From: Virgisporangium aurantiacum
GTDB taxonomy: Bacteria > Actinomycetota > Actinomycetes > Mycobacteriales > Micromonosporaceae
NCBI RefSeq assembly: GCF_016863635.1
Contig: NZ_BOPG01000023.1
Coordinates: 186,001-250,000, forward strand
Direction of reading: 5' to 3'
DNA length: 64,000 bases
Shown here one piece after another: positions 10,273 through 17,907 of this stretch; position 1 is the first letter of the stretch; each line of letters begins with the position of its first letter. Both the position numbers and the translations under genes were made by a program. The notes below the pieces were generated by a model. That model was not told where the DNA came from, made no database searches, and worked only from the letters and a program-made list of their open reading frames with translations.

Positions 10273-13200
10273 TCAGTCGTCCAGCTCGAGCTGACGAGGA
10301 GCATGCACAGCGGCATCGCGCTGTTCTGCGGAATGATGGGCATGATTGAGCTCGAGGAGTCGGTCGAGGATCTCTTGACGAACGACCGGCCCGAACGTGT
10401 AGCGGACACCCTGTCGGGTCTCGTGGAAGTCGTGGTCGAGGGTCAGATCGGTCCAGTCATACGCTCGCATCATCTCCTCATCGATAGCGACGTGGAGGCG
10501 GCGCAGTTCGACGATGTCATCATCCCGGCAGGCGGGGTTGTGCACGAGGTTGTACGTCGCGGTGAGGCCAGCTTGCCGTCCGAGCATCAGATCCCGCCGG
10601 TAGGTGTCCAGCCGGCCTCCGAGTTTGCGCAGGTCGCCCGTGAGCTCGGGTCGTGCAAACGTCTCGAATACGTCCGATGGCGAATAGTTCAGATCTGCCT
10701 TCATGGTTGAGCTGCGATTAATTGCCCACCAGTAGTGCGGCGCGCTGCTCAGCACCGCCAACATCGCCAGATCGCCAGTCGCGAAAATGCAAAGTTTGTG
10801 AGCAAAGACTTGCCCGGTTGGCACCATCATCGGCATCACTGCCTTGCTCACCAGCGTGATCGCGATCACCTGCGGCATGTCCCTAATGAAGCGGTAGAGC
10901 TTCGGCCGCTTCTCCGCGTAATGCCACCAGAATGTTCGGTACGGTTTACGGTTGTTGCCGGCCCGCTCAGGTTTCACCGAGTGTTCTACCTGCGCAAAGG
11001 GGACTGCGTACCCAGCGGCCCGCTCCGTCGTCCAGTCGTGGAAGTTAATCACCCAACGGCTCGCGGAACTATCAGGACGGGAGTTGACGTCCTGTCCGGT
11101 GAGATACGGAAACAAGACTTCGGCGCTGCGAGGCTCGTGCGCGATCAATTCCCGCGCCCGCTCGGGCTCCATCGTGAATCCCAGACCTAGGACGATGGAG
11201 CCTTGGAACGCGATGTCAGCGTTTGTGGCCAGCCGGTAGGGCGCTCCGCTGACCCTGGATGCCGGTTCCAGCGACGCAGTGATGGCACGTACGGGTGAGC
11301 CGTCTATCTCCTGTACCGAATCCGTTCCAGGGGCACATTGGGCAGTCTTGACCAGGCATACCTCCAACGTCACTGACGTGGTAGGCCACCGACGGCTCTT
11401 TGTCGCCCGGCGGATGGTCACTCCGGCAGCAAGTAGACGCGCCAGCCCTACCTCTCGAGTATCGCCCTGTGCGAGGGTATTGGTTGCGATTAGTCCAGCC
11501 ACGCCCCTTTTGTTGAGCAGCTCGTGACTACGCAACACGAAATATGCGACAAGGTCAGCGCTGCCCCGCGCGCCGCTGCCGATCCGGCAGACCAACAGCT
11601 CCCGGTATCGATCGCCGAGCAGGCCGGTGATCTTCTGTCCGCCGAGGTACGGCTGGTTGCCGACGACGGCGTCGAATCCACCTTCCTCGAAGACATCGGC
11701 GAAGACCAGCGGCCAGTGAAGCGGTACCCGGGGTGCATCCCCCTCCATGAGGTCGGATGCTAACCATCGATCGGCGAGAGTTCGGGCCTCGTCTACGGCA
11801 CCCGGCCGGTCCGAAGTAATCCGCCGGGCGAGGTCCGCGACCGCGACCAGGTCCACGTTCAACTGGCGTTCCGTTCGCCCGGCGTTGACGAGAGTCGCCC
11901 CAACTACAAGGTCGGCTATCAACCGCTCGCACGCGGTGCTTCGCTGGGTCTCCCGCCACAACTCGCCCTTCCGCTGGACGTTAGGAAGGTTATCGTCAGC
12001 GAGTTTGGCGAGCTCTCGTCGAATGCGTGCGGTTGTGGCGACGAGCTCACGGACACCGCGCCCAGGATCTCCGACCCGGCGGGAACGCAGTACCCGTCCC
12101 GCTGTCGCGTCCAGATGCAACTCCTCGAGCTGCACAATCGAGGTGATGCCGAGTAGGGAATCACCGGCTACCAAGCGATGGTCGAGGAAAGTGAACGGCT
12201 TGGTCCTGTCCAAGGAAATTAGCCAAAGGCTGAGCTTGGCGATCTCCACGGCCATCGGGTTTATGTCGACGCCGTACAGGCAATGCTGAATGACCGCTCG
12301 CCGCGCTCGGATGGTGAGCGGGTCCGCTTCCACATCGTCGGCAGGGCCGTCCCGGCGGATCGACTCGACAACCTCGCGCGCCTCGACGTCCCCTTGATCG
12401 GCCCATGCCTCAATGAGTCGCTCGGCCAGGTATCGACATGCGGCTACGAGAAACGCGCCTGACCCAGCCGCGATGTCCGCCACACGTAGGGCGAGCAGCT
12501 CACGAACCGAGCGTACTTTCCACAAGCTCCGGTCGGCGGTTTGCGCTGGGCCAGGAAGATAGACGATGTCCTCTAGCGCACCTTCGGCGACTTCGTCCGC
12601 CAGTTCGCGTGGGGTGTAGTGCGCGCCAGTGCTTGCCCTTGCCCCTGATCCGGAAACGTAGAGCGCCCCAGGTGGCACCACGACCGGCACACCACGGAGG
12701 TCCCGAGCGAGGATGCCGGCGACGGGAAGCAGCCGATCGGCAAGCTCTCGATCTCCGCCGGTGGCTGCGTACAGCAGCCGAACTGCCGCGACGCGCGAGG
12801 GGCCGTCGATCGCCTCTAAGCGTCGGGTGAGAGCAGAGCGGCTGCCGACAGTCTTCTCGCCGTACTCCTGGATCAAGGCCGCTGCTCGCTGCGCCGGTGA
12901 GATCGCGCTGGTCAGCAGTCGCATGAGGTTGGCAAGGGTAACCTTCGTGGGTGGTCGCTTTGGTGACCACTCAAGTTCCACGATGACGTCCAAGGCACGG
13001 AAGGCATCGAACGCCAACAAGAGTTCGTACACGTGCCCGATCTGCTCGACCCGAAGTGATCGAAAAGACAGTCGACGTCTTTCGAGGCCGATACGGACGA
13101 ACCGCACCGCTGCAAGCATGTGCAGCACCGTTCTGTCATCGATCCAAACTTGATCTAGCCACGGGTGAGTTCCCGGATCGAACATAGGACCGTCGTAGGT

Positions 13201-14265
13201 CGGCATCGTGAGGCGTTCATGACCTACTCCAAGGTGGATCGCGTCGCACACCGCAAGGAGCCGCAGCCATCCACTGCGGGACTGCTCCAGGTCTTCTTCG
13301 CTCGTTTCCTGACTTCGGCGTTCGAGCTCTTCTCCGAGACTGCTGACGGAGTAGGACCGCGAGTAGAGATCGTTGTCAGCGGGAAGCAGCCCCCGCTCCT
13401 CGGCATAAAGCAAGAAGACCACGCGCATGACCATGGTCACCGAAGCGTGATAAACCTCGGCCGCCGAAACGTCCGAGAGCCCCGTCCGATGTTGCTGCTG
13501 CTGTCGGACGTCGTACCAACCGATCGCGGTCACTAGCATCTCGACCGCCCGCTGGACCTGATTGCCGAGCGCGCCGGTGACTTCAGCTTGCCGGTCCAGG
13601 CTTTCGCGAAGTAGGGCGGGGAGGGTCTCTTCCTCCGGAACGGAGAAGAACCTTCGACGCTCCAGGAGTGAGACGAACGCTCGCACCACCTTCCGGTCGG
13701 CGGCTTCCGTCCAGGTTGCGGTGTCAAAGACAGCTGTTGAGGTAACCGAGTGCAGGGGTGCTGCGACGAGTGCGAACCAACGGCCGTCGGTGACCAGGCC
13801 TATTGTGACCCGGTGATGTCGGCACAACCGGGCAATCCGATCTACCGGAGTCGCTGGCCAAGCGTCACCGGCGACGCGGACCGTTGGATGACTCCCCGGT
13901 TTGAGTGTCATGCCAAGCAGGCGCGGGCTGCCATCGGCTGGGTCCAGCAGCGCAAAGTCCGGCTCAACAGACGTCGAGTGTTCCGGAATGTCAATGCGTA
14001 GACCGCCGAGTCCGTCTTGCCGCAGGAGTTCTTCCCAGCCGCACAGCCGACGTAGCAGGAAGTCGTTCCAAAGATTTGGATCGAGATCTCCTTCGGCTCG
14101 TGCCACCCGCAGCGTGGGCCACCACGCACGGTCGATGGGCTGAAGGGTCGGCCACACTCGGGTGAGTACAGGCAAGGCGAGAAATGGCCCAGAGACGGCC
14201 ACCGCCGCGAGCCACTCGGGATGATCTCCTTCGACGTTCGTTCGGAAACGGAAGTGCCGGCCCAT
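10273..14265 (-). CDS. Eco57I/DrmMI-type adenine-specific DNA methyltransferase
   Basis: A protein of 1330 aa. The start is supported by a G-rich ribosome site (GAGGGGG, 5 bases before the ATG). Methyltransferase motifs are motif I (VADIAAGSGAFL, ~595), the acidic motif in VDINPMAVEIAKLSLWL (~667) and the catalytic motif IV NQPY (~869), a variant of the usual NPPY of N6-adenine enzymes. The large N-terminal part and the C-terminal ~330 residues, probably target recognition, fit PglX/Eco57I/DrmMI-type enzymes. Near residue 95-120, EPDFALLD...LLGMTLK resembles a PD-(D/E)XK nuclease site with the E replaced, so this may be a modification-only enzyme (inference). It is encoded tail-to-tail with the DrmD-like helicase, and DrmMI is the methylase partner of DrmD in DISARM class 1. 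It probably marks host DNA as self. Confidence 0.87.
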   Translation of the reverse strand: MGRHFRFRTNVEGDHPEWLAAVAVSGPFLALPVLTRVWPTLQPIDRAWWPTLRVARAEGDLDPNLWNDFLLRRLCGWEELLRQDGLGGLRIDIPEHSTSVEPDFALLDPADGSPRLLGMTLKPGSHPTVRVAGDAWPATPVDRIARLCRHHRVTIGLVTDGRWFALVAAPLHSVTSTAVFDTATWTEAADRKVVRAFVSLLERRRFFSVPEEETLPALLRESLDRQAEVTGALGNQVQRAVEMLVTAIGWYDVRQQQQHRTGLSDVSAAEVYHASVTMVMRVVFLLYAEERGLLPADNDLYSRSYSVSSLGEELERRSQETSEEDLEQSRSGWLRLLAVCDAIHLGVGHERLTMPTYDGPMFDPGTHPWLDQVWIDDRTVLHMLAAVRFVRIGLERRRLSFRSLRVEQIGHVYELLLAFDAFRALDVIVELEWSPKRPPTKVTLANLMRLLTSAISPAQRAAALIQEYGEKTVGSRSALTRRLEAIDGPSRVAAVRLLYAATGGDRELADRLLPVAGILARDLRGVPVVVPPGALYVSGSGARASTGAHYTPRELADEVAEGALEDIVYLPGPAQTADRSLWKVRSVRELLALRVADIAAGSGAFLVAACRYLAERLIEAWADQGDVEAREVVESIRRDGPADDVEADPLTIRARRAVIQHCLYGVDINPMAVEIAKLSLWLISLDRTKPFTFLDHRLVAGDSLLGITSIVQLEELHLDATAGRVLRSRRVGDPGRGVRELVATTARIRRELAKLADDNLPNVQRKGELWRETQRSTACERLIADLVVGATLVNAGRTERQLNVDLVAVADLARRITSDRPGAVDEARTLADRWLASDLMEGDAPRVPLHWPLVFADVFEEGGFDAVVGNQPYLGGQKITGLLGDRYRELLVCRIGSGARGSADLVAYFVLRSHELLNKRGVAGLIATNTLAQGDTREVGLARLLAAGVTIRRATKSRRWPTTSVTLEVCLVKTAQCAPGTDSVQEIDGSPVRAITASLEPASRVSGAPYRLATNADIAFQGSIVLGLGFTMEPERARELIAHEPRSAEVLFPYLTGQDVNSRPDSSASRWVINFHDWTTERAAGYAVPFAQVEHSVKPERAGNNRKPYRTFWWHYAEKRPKLYRFIRDMPQVIAITLVSKAVMPMMVPTGQVFAHKLCIFATGDLAMLAVLSSAPHYWWAINRSSTMKADLNYSPSDVFETFARPELTGDLRKLGGRLDTYRRDLMLGRQAGLTATYNLVHNPACRDDDIVELRRLHVAIDEEMMRAYDWTDLTLDHDFHETRQGVRYTFGPVVRQEILDRLLELNHAHHSAEQRDAAVHAPRQLELDD

Positions 14266-14894
14266 GGCGACCCCCTCGCGGCGTCTGCGGCACCCAAGGT
14301 TTTCTACGCCCGACGAGTTCGCGGTGTCGTCGGGACCGGCCCCGCAGGGATGATCTTGGACAGTACGATCCGTACGGTCTCGTTCACGGTTAGCTATGTC
14401 CTCTGGTCATCGTCGCCTACGCGGCGCTCCGGATCAATACCTCGATCGGCTTCCGCCCCGTTGCCGGTGCGAGACGTCACTGCCTCCGCGACTGTGGTGG
14501 GCCTTGAGGCGAATAGCCGCGTTCAGCGTTCGAAGTGCGCGGCCATTCCTGACTGGCGAAGGCGTTGATCGAGTCCACACTTGACGTTGCGAATGGACAT
14601 CCGGCCGATAGCCGGGCTGGCTGACTCGCCGCAGTGGCGCAATCGCCGACTTTGGCGGTCGATCACCCTCATGCGGATTCCCGCTGCTTTGCCAGGGCGA
14701 TTGGCTGCGCCCTCGTCAACCCCGTAATCGATGAGTGGAACTGGCCCTCGAATGGAGTGGTCGCAGTTGTACTCGCGGCCATCGTGTGGCTGGACGACGT
14801 CGCCCCGAACGGTCGCTCTGTCGTTTCCGGCGTTCGGCTGAACATTGTCGATCCGGCCTGTCCGGCAGTGTGTACACCCCTACCATCGGCGTCC
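14266..14894 (+). other. Intergenic region between methyltransferase and excalibur genes
   Basis: These 629 bases hold the methyltransferase ribosome site at the left edge. No reading frame has a credible start, composition or homology. In-frame extensions upstream of the GTG at 14895 exist but do not look like protein. Nothing else was recognised. Confidence 0.5.
14881..14886 (+). promoter_or_regulatory. Candidate -10 box (TACCAT) for a leaderless start
   Basis: TACCAT fits the actinobacterial TANNNT -10 consensus and lies 8 bases before the GTG at 14895. No Shine-Dalgarno sequence precedes that GTG, which fits a leaderless transcript. No good -35 is seen at the usual distance. Confidence 0.35.
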
Positions 14895-15587
14895 GTGAAC
14901 CCCTATCCGCAGGCGCCGTATCAATCGCAGCCCCAGCGGCGACCACCGTCAAAGTATCTCGCCTTGTGGATCACGCTGCCCATCGTTGCGGCATTCCTGA
15001 TTTGCGGCGGAATCGGCGCCGCGCTCAGCGATGACGAGGAGAAGTCCACCGGATCCTCGCAGGCCGTCGCGGCAACGCCGCCGCCAGCACCTCCGCAGAC
15101 ATCGTCTCCGCCGAGCCCTTCATCTGCTGAGAACCCGACGGCGTACCTGACCGAGCTTCGGACGATCGGACCAGATCTCATTCGTGGTAACGAGAACCGC
15201 GCCGTCGATTGGGGGAGGCGCTTGTGCGATGACATCCGTGGAGGCCTTCCCGCGGGGCAGCACGCCACTCGGGCCGCCCAGCGCTACAGCGGAGGAAACG
15301 TACAGGTCACCCAGTTGCAGGGTGCCAGGCTTGTCGCCGCAGCGGTCAAGCACATGTGCCCTGATGCGGCACCGCTCGTCACGACAGCGACCAGCGCTCC
15401 TACCGCGCAGCGGCCGGCAGATCCACCGCCGCAGACCACCGCCGCACCGGCAGATCCGCCCGCCGACGTCTACTACCGCAACTGCGACGAGGTACGTGCG
15501 GCAGGCAAAGCGCCGCTCCGCCGGGGCCAGCCCGGCTACCGGTCAGGACTCGACCGCGACGGCGACGGGTTCGCCTGCGACAAGTAG
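14895..15587 (+). CDS. Membrane-anchored or secreted protein with C-terminal excalibur domain
   Basis: A protein of 230 aa from the GTG at 14895. The frame is open further upstream, but only from here does it read as protein: a short basic/proline-rich N-terminus, a hydrophobic segment (LWITLPIVAAFLICGGIGAA, ~22-41), then a Pro/Thr/Ala-rich linker. The middle (~residues 85-155) resembles small actinobacterial DUF732-like secreted domains with two cysteines (RLCDDIR, KHMCPD). The C-terminal ~38 residues (YYRNCDEVRAAGKAPL, DRDGDGFACDK) are a clear excalibur calcium-binding domain with the DxDxDGxxC loop. It probably sits outside the membrane. Its function is unknown, and it may be cargo of the element ending at 16567. 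Confidence 0.8.
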   Translation: MNPYPQAPYQSQPQRRPPSKYLALWITLPIVAAFLICGGIGAALSDDEEKSTGSSQAVAATPPPAPPQTSSPPSPSSAENPTAYLTELRTIGPDLIRGNENRAVDWGRRLCDDIRGGLPAGQHATRAAQRYSGGNVQVTQLQGARLVAAAVKHMCPDAAPLVTTATSAPTAQRPADPPPQTTAAPADPPADVYYRNCDEVRAAGKAPLRRGQPGYRSGLDRDGDGFACDK

Positions 15588-15647
15588 TCATGCACATCTG
15601 GCGAACGAGCGAATGTGCAAGAGCGACGGCCGCGTTGGAAACGCAGT

Positions 15648-15684
15648 AGCGCCGGTCCACCCCCCATCGAGGTGGACCGGCGCT
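15648..15684. terminator. Bidirectional hairpin between convergent genes
   Basis: AGCGCCGGTCCACC (15648-15661) pairs perfectly with GGTGGACCGGCGCT (15671-15684) around a 9-base loop. It lies between the ends of the excalibur gene (+) and the DUF2637 gene (-), as expected for a shared terminator. There is no long U tract, which is normal at this GC content. Confidence 0.75.
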
Positions 15685-15690
15685 CCATCG

Positions 15691-16353
15691 TCACTCGGCC
15701 AGTGAGTCGACCAGGCGTCGGTGGACTCGGCGGGCGTGAGACAGGTCGGCGCCGGTCACGTCGGCAAGTTCCCGGTGGTCCGGCGTTCGTCCTTCCGCCA
15801 GGGCGGCCTTGAATGCCCGCCGCATCGCTTCGACCTTCGTGGCCGGCTCGTCCAGGAGGGCCATCGCCGTCCCGGACACGATCACCACCGCGTTGGAGTC
15901 CGGCGCCGCGGCGACAGGATCCTGCGGCGAGGACTGCTGGTCGAGCGGCGAGGACTTCGAGTCCACCGGTCCGGGACCGGAAGTCCGCGCCATCGCCAGC
16001 TTGACCATCGCCAGGAACCCCAGCGCCGGCAGCGCTGCCGCCAACCACCCGATGACAGACTGCTCCGCCTCGACCACTTGCGCAGCCAGCGACAGCACAA
16101 CCGCGCACACCAACACCGTCGCCGGGAAGGCGACGCGAAGAGAAGCCAGATGGCGACGCCGAATCTCCAGCCCTGACGCGATCGACATCAGTTCCAACGT
16201 CGCCGCATCGGCCCAGGCCAACCACCCCGCCTGCCCGTGCGCCGCCGCCACATCGTGCACGTGCCGGAAGCTCGCCGCCCCGGCCGCTACCCCGATGACC
16301 AGCATGATGCCGACCTGAACCACGCCCTCAAGGCGCGGGCGAACAGAAGACAT
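15691..16353 (-). CDS. DUF2637 (SpdB-like) membrane protein of a conjugative element
   Basis: A protein of 220 aa. The start is supported by GGAGG 7 bases before the ATG. Four hydrophobic segments fill the first ~120 residues (VVQVGIMLVIGVAAGAASF, AWADAATLELMSIASG, VAFPATVLVCAVVLSLAAQV, WLAAALPALGFLAM), the layout of DUF2637 proteins. Those are related to the SpdB spread proteins of Streptomyces plasmids and actinomycete integrative conjugative elements. A polar Ser/Gln linker follows, then a C-terminal helical segment (RELADVTGADLSHARRVHRR) that looks like a helix-turn-helix. It lies between the terminator at 15648 and the tRNA-like fragment at 16526, which supports the view that this is the edge of an integrated element. 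No integrase or replication gene is visible nearby. Confidence 0.8.
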   Translation of the reverse strand: MSSVRPRLEGVVQVGIMLVIGVAAGAASFRHVHDVAAAHGQAGWLAWADAATLELMSIASGLEIRRRHLASLRVAFPATVLVCAVVLSLAAQVVEAEQSVIGWLAAALPALGFLAMVKLAMARTSGPGPVDSKSSPLDQQSSPQDPVAAAPDSNAVVIVSGTAMALLDEPATKVEAMRRAFKAALAEGRTPDHRELADVTGADLSHARRVHRRLVDSLAE

Positions 16354-16390
16354 ACATCGACCTCCATCGAAGAAGGAGGTCCAAGATCAT

Positions 16391-16441
16391 GCTAGGGATT
16401 TGCTAGGGTACTGCCCCGTACCAGTCCGAACCGCTCCGAAC
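16391..16441. promoter_or_regulatory. Direct repeats upstream of the DUF2637 gene
   Basis: GCTAGGG occurs twice at an 11-base period (16391-16397, 16402-16408), and TCCGAAC occurs twice at a 10-base period (16425-16431, 16435-16441). Between them is the inverted pair GGTAC...GTACC. Repeats spaced by one helical turn in front of the gene suggest operator sites for an element-borne repressor (inference). Confidence 0.4.
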
Positions 16442-16525
16442 GGGGCCGGACCCTCGTAAACAAAACCGCAGGTCACAGCCCCGCGCCGGGATCAGTCCAG
16501 ATCAAATCCATCGACAATCTTCACT

Positions 16526-16567
16526 CTCATAACCCCTCGGTCGCGGGTTCGAACCCCGCCCGCCCCA
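16526..16567 (+). other. 3' fragment of a tRNA gene; probable attachment site
   Basis: CTCATAA (16526-16532) looks like an anticodon loop with CAT. A T arm follows: GCGGG (16543-16547), TTCGAAC loop (16548-16554), CCCGC (16555-16559). An acceptor 3' strand CCGCCCC (16560-16566) plus A closes it. The D arm and 5' acceptor strand are missing upstream, so this is not a functional tRNA. A tRNA 3' end left next to a DUF2637 gene is the classic footprint of element integration into a tRNA gene, the intact tRNA being at the other end of the element, outside this window. Confidence 0.7.
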
Positions 16568-16574
16568 CGCCTGG

Positions 16575-16898
16575 CTAGGGCTGGAGGACGCCGATCACCG
16601 CGTCACCGGCGCGCACCGACGCGATCAGGCGGCCTCCCCCCACGTCCGATATTCCCTGGACCTCTTCCGCGCCGGCCGCGATCAGCTCACCCACCACGGC
16701 CTTGATGTCCTCGACGTGCCAGTACGCCACCGGACCCGTCATGCCCTTGGCGTGCCCGTTCGGGTCGAGACCGACCTCCTGGCCATCGCGGGCGAACTGG
16801 ACGTAGTACGGCTCGTCCATGACCGGCTCGCCGAGCAGGGCACCGAACACGGCCTTGGCCGCCGCCAGGTCCGTCACCGGGAAGATAATCGTCTTCAT
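16575..16898 (-). CDS. VOC-family (glyoxalase-like) protein
   Basis: A small single-domain protein of 107 aa starting MKTIIFPVTDLAAAKAVF. The pattern of DYYRxxLG-like helix and strands (ALLGEPVMDEPYYVQF, VAYWHVEDIKAVVGEL) is that of the vicinal oxygen chelate superfamily. GGAGGAG precedes the ATG. The usual metal ligands are not obvious, so it may be a binding protein or part of a stress response rather than a true lyase or dioxygenase. It is divergent from the ECF sigma factor gene, with 88 bases between starts, so the two may be co-regulated. Confidence 0.8.
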   Translation of the reverse strand: MKTIIFPVTDLAAAKAVFGALLGEPVMDEPYYVQFARDGQEVGLDPNGHAKGMTGPVAYWHVEDIKAVVGELIAAGAEEVQGISDVGGGRLIASVRAGDAVIGVLQP

Positions 16899-16986
16899 CG
16901 TGAACTCCTCCGAAACGTGGGGCCGTCACATCGGCGCCCTCCGGTTGGTCACCTCCCTGACCGACGTCGACGAAGGGATGTGACCG

Positions 16987-17877
16987 GTGGAGCAGAAGAA
17001 TTTTCCGGCCGATGTATTCGAGGCGCACCGGCCCCGGTTGACCGCGGTGGCGCAACGGATGCTCGGCTCGCGCAGCGACGCCGACGACGCGGTGCAGGAG
17101 GCGTGGCTGCGCGCCAACCGGGCCGGCGCCGACGAGGTGGACAACCTGGCCGGCTGGCTCACCACCATCGTCGCCCGGGTATGTCTGACCATGCTGCGCT
17201 CCCGCACGTCGCGCCGGGAGGAGCCGCTGCCCGAGCGCGACCCGGCGGGCGACGAGAGTCCCGAGCACCAGGCCGTCGAGGCCGACGCCGTGGGGGTGGC
17301 CCTGCTGGTGGTCCTCGACACGCTCACCCCGGCCGAGCGGTTGGCGTTCGTGCTGCACGACATGTTCGGCGTGCCGTTCGAGGAGATCGCCCCGATCGTC
17401 GATCGGACCCCCGCCGCCGCCCGCCAGCTGGCCAGCCGGGCCCGGCGCCGGGTCCGCGGCGTGCCGACGGACCAGCCCGCCGACCCGGGTCGGGTCCGCG
17501 GCGTGCCGACCGACCGGCCCGCCGAGCCGCAGCAGCGACGTGATGTCGTCCGGGCGTTCCTGGCCGCCTCGCGCGAGGGCGACTTCGCCGGTCTCCTCGC
17601 GGTGCTCGCCCCCGACGTCGTGGTCCGCGCGGACGCGGTGGCGGTCGCGGCCGGGTCGTCGGCCGAGGTCCGCGGGGCGCAGGCGGTCGCGCAGAATTTT
17701 CTGGGACGCGCACGCGCGGCCGTCGAGGCGTTGGTGGACGGTGCACCCGGCGCCGCGTGGCTGGTCGACGGCACGGTGCGGGTGGTGTTCGAGTTCACCT
17801 TCGACGGCGCTGCCATCACCGCGATCGACCTGCGCATGGACCCGGCCGCCATCGCCGCGATCGAGGTGGACGCCTGA
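16987..17877 (+). CDS. ECF sigma factor with C-terminal SnoaL-like domain
   Basis: A protein of 296 aa from a GTG preceded by AAGGGA at 8 bases. Sigma region 2 (FEAHRPRLTAVAQRMLGSR, DADDAVQEAWLR) and region 4 (LTPAERLAFVLHDMFGVPF, EEIAPIVDRTPAAARQLASR) are complete. From ~residue 185 a SnoaL/NTF2-like domain follows (VVRAFLAASREGDFAGLLAV...GTVRVVFEF), the architecture of SigJ/ECF41-like factors in which this domain modulates activity. No anti-sigma gene is adjacent, which fits that class. The linker between region 4 and the SnoaL domain carries a 14-codon tandem duplication (17449-17532). It probably drives the downstream SnoaL-LUD gene or the divergent VOC gene (inference). Confidence 0.88.
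   Translation: MEQKNFPADVFEAHRPRLTAVAQRMLGSRSDADDAVQEAWLRANRAGADEVDNLAGWLTTIVARVCLTMLRSRTSRREEPLPERDPAGDESPEHQAVEADAVGVALLVVLDTLTPAERLAFVLHDMFGVPFEEIAPIVDRTPAAARQLASRARRRVRGVPTDQPADPGRVRGVPTDRPAEPQQRRDVVRAFLAASREGDFAGLLAVLAPDVVVRADAVAVAAGSSAEVRGAQAVAQNFLGRARAAVEALVDGAPGAAWLVDGTVRVVFEFTFDGAAITAIDLRMDPAAIAAIEVDA
17449..17532 (+). repeat. 42-bp in-frame tandem duplication in the sigma-factor linker
   Basis: Units 17449-17490 and 17491-17532 encode RVRGVPTDQPADPG and RVRGVPTDRPAEPQ. Only a few bases differ, so the duplication looks fairly recent. Confidence 0.9.
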
Positions 17878-17907
17878 CATTTTCATGGGCCGCGGTGTCG
17901 TACTGGC

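Noticed and set aside
3..14265. Complete DISARM, BREX or MADS system
   Set aside because: DrmA, DrmB and DrmC, or the BREX core (BrxC, PglZ), are not present in the window, and the kinase-helicase trio does not match the gene sets I know. Only a DISARM-like pair is claimed.
16490..16567. Intact tRNA-Met or tRNA-Ile gene
   Set aside because: The T arm and acceptor 3' half are perfect, but no D arm or matching 5' acceptor strand GGGGCGG lies upstream.
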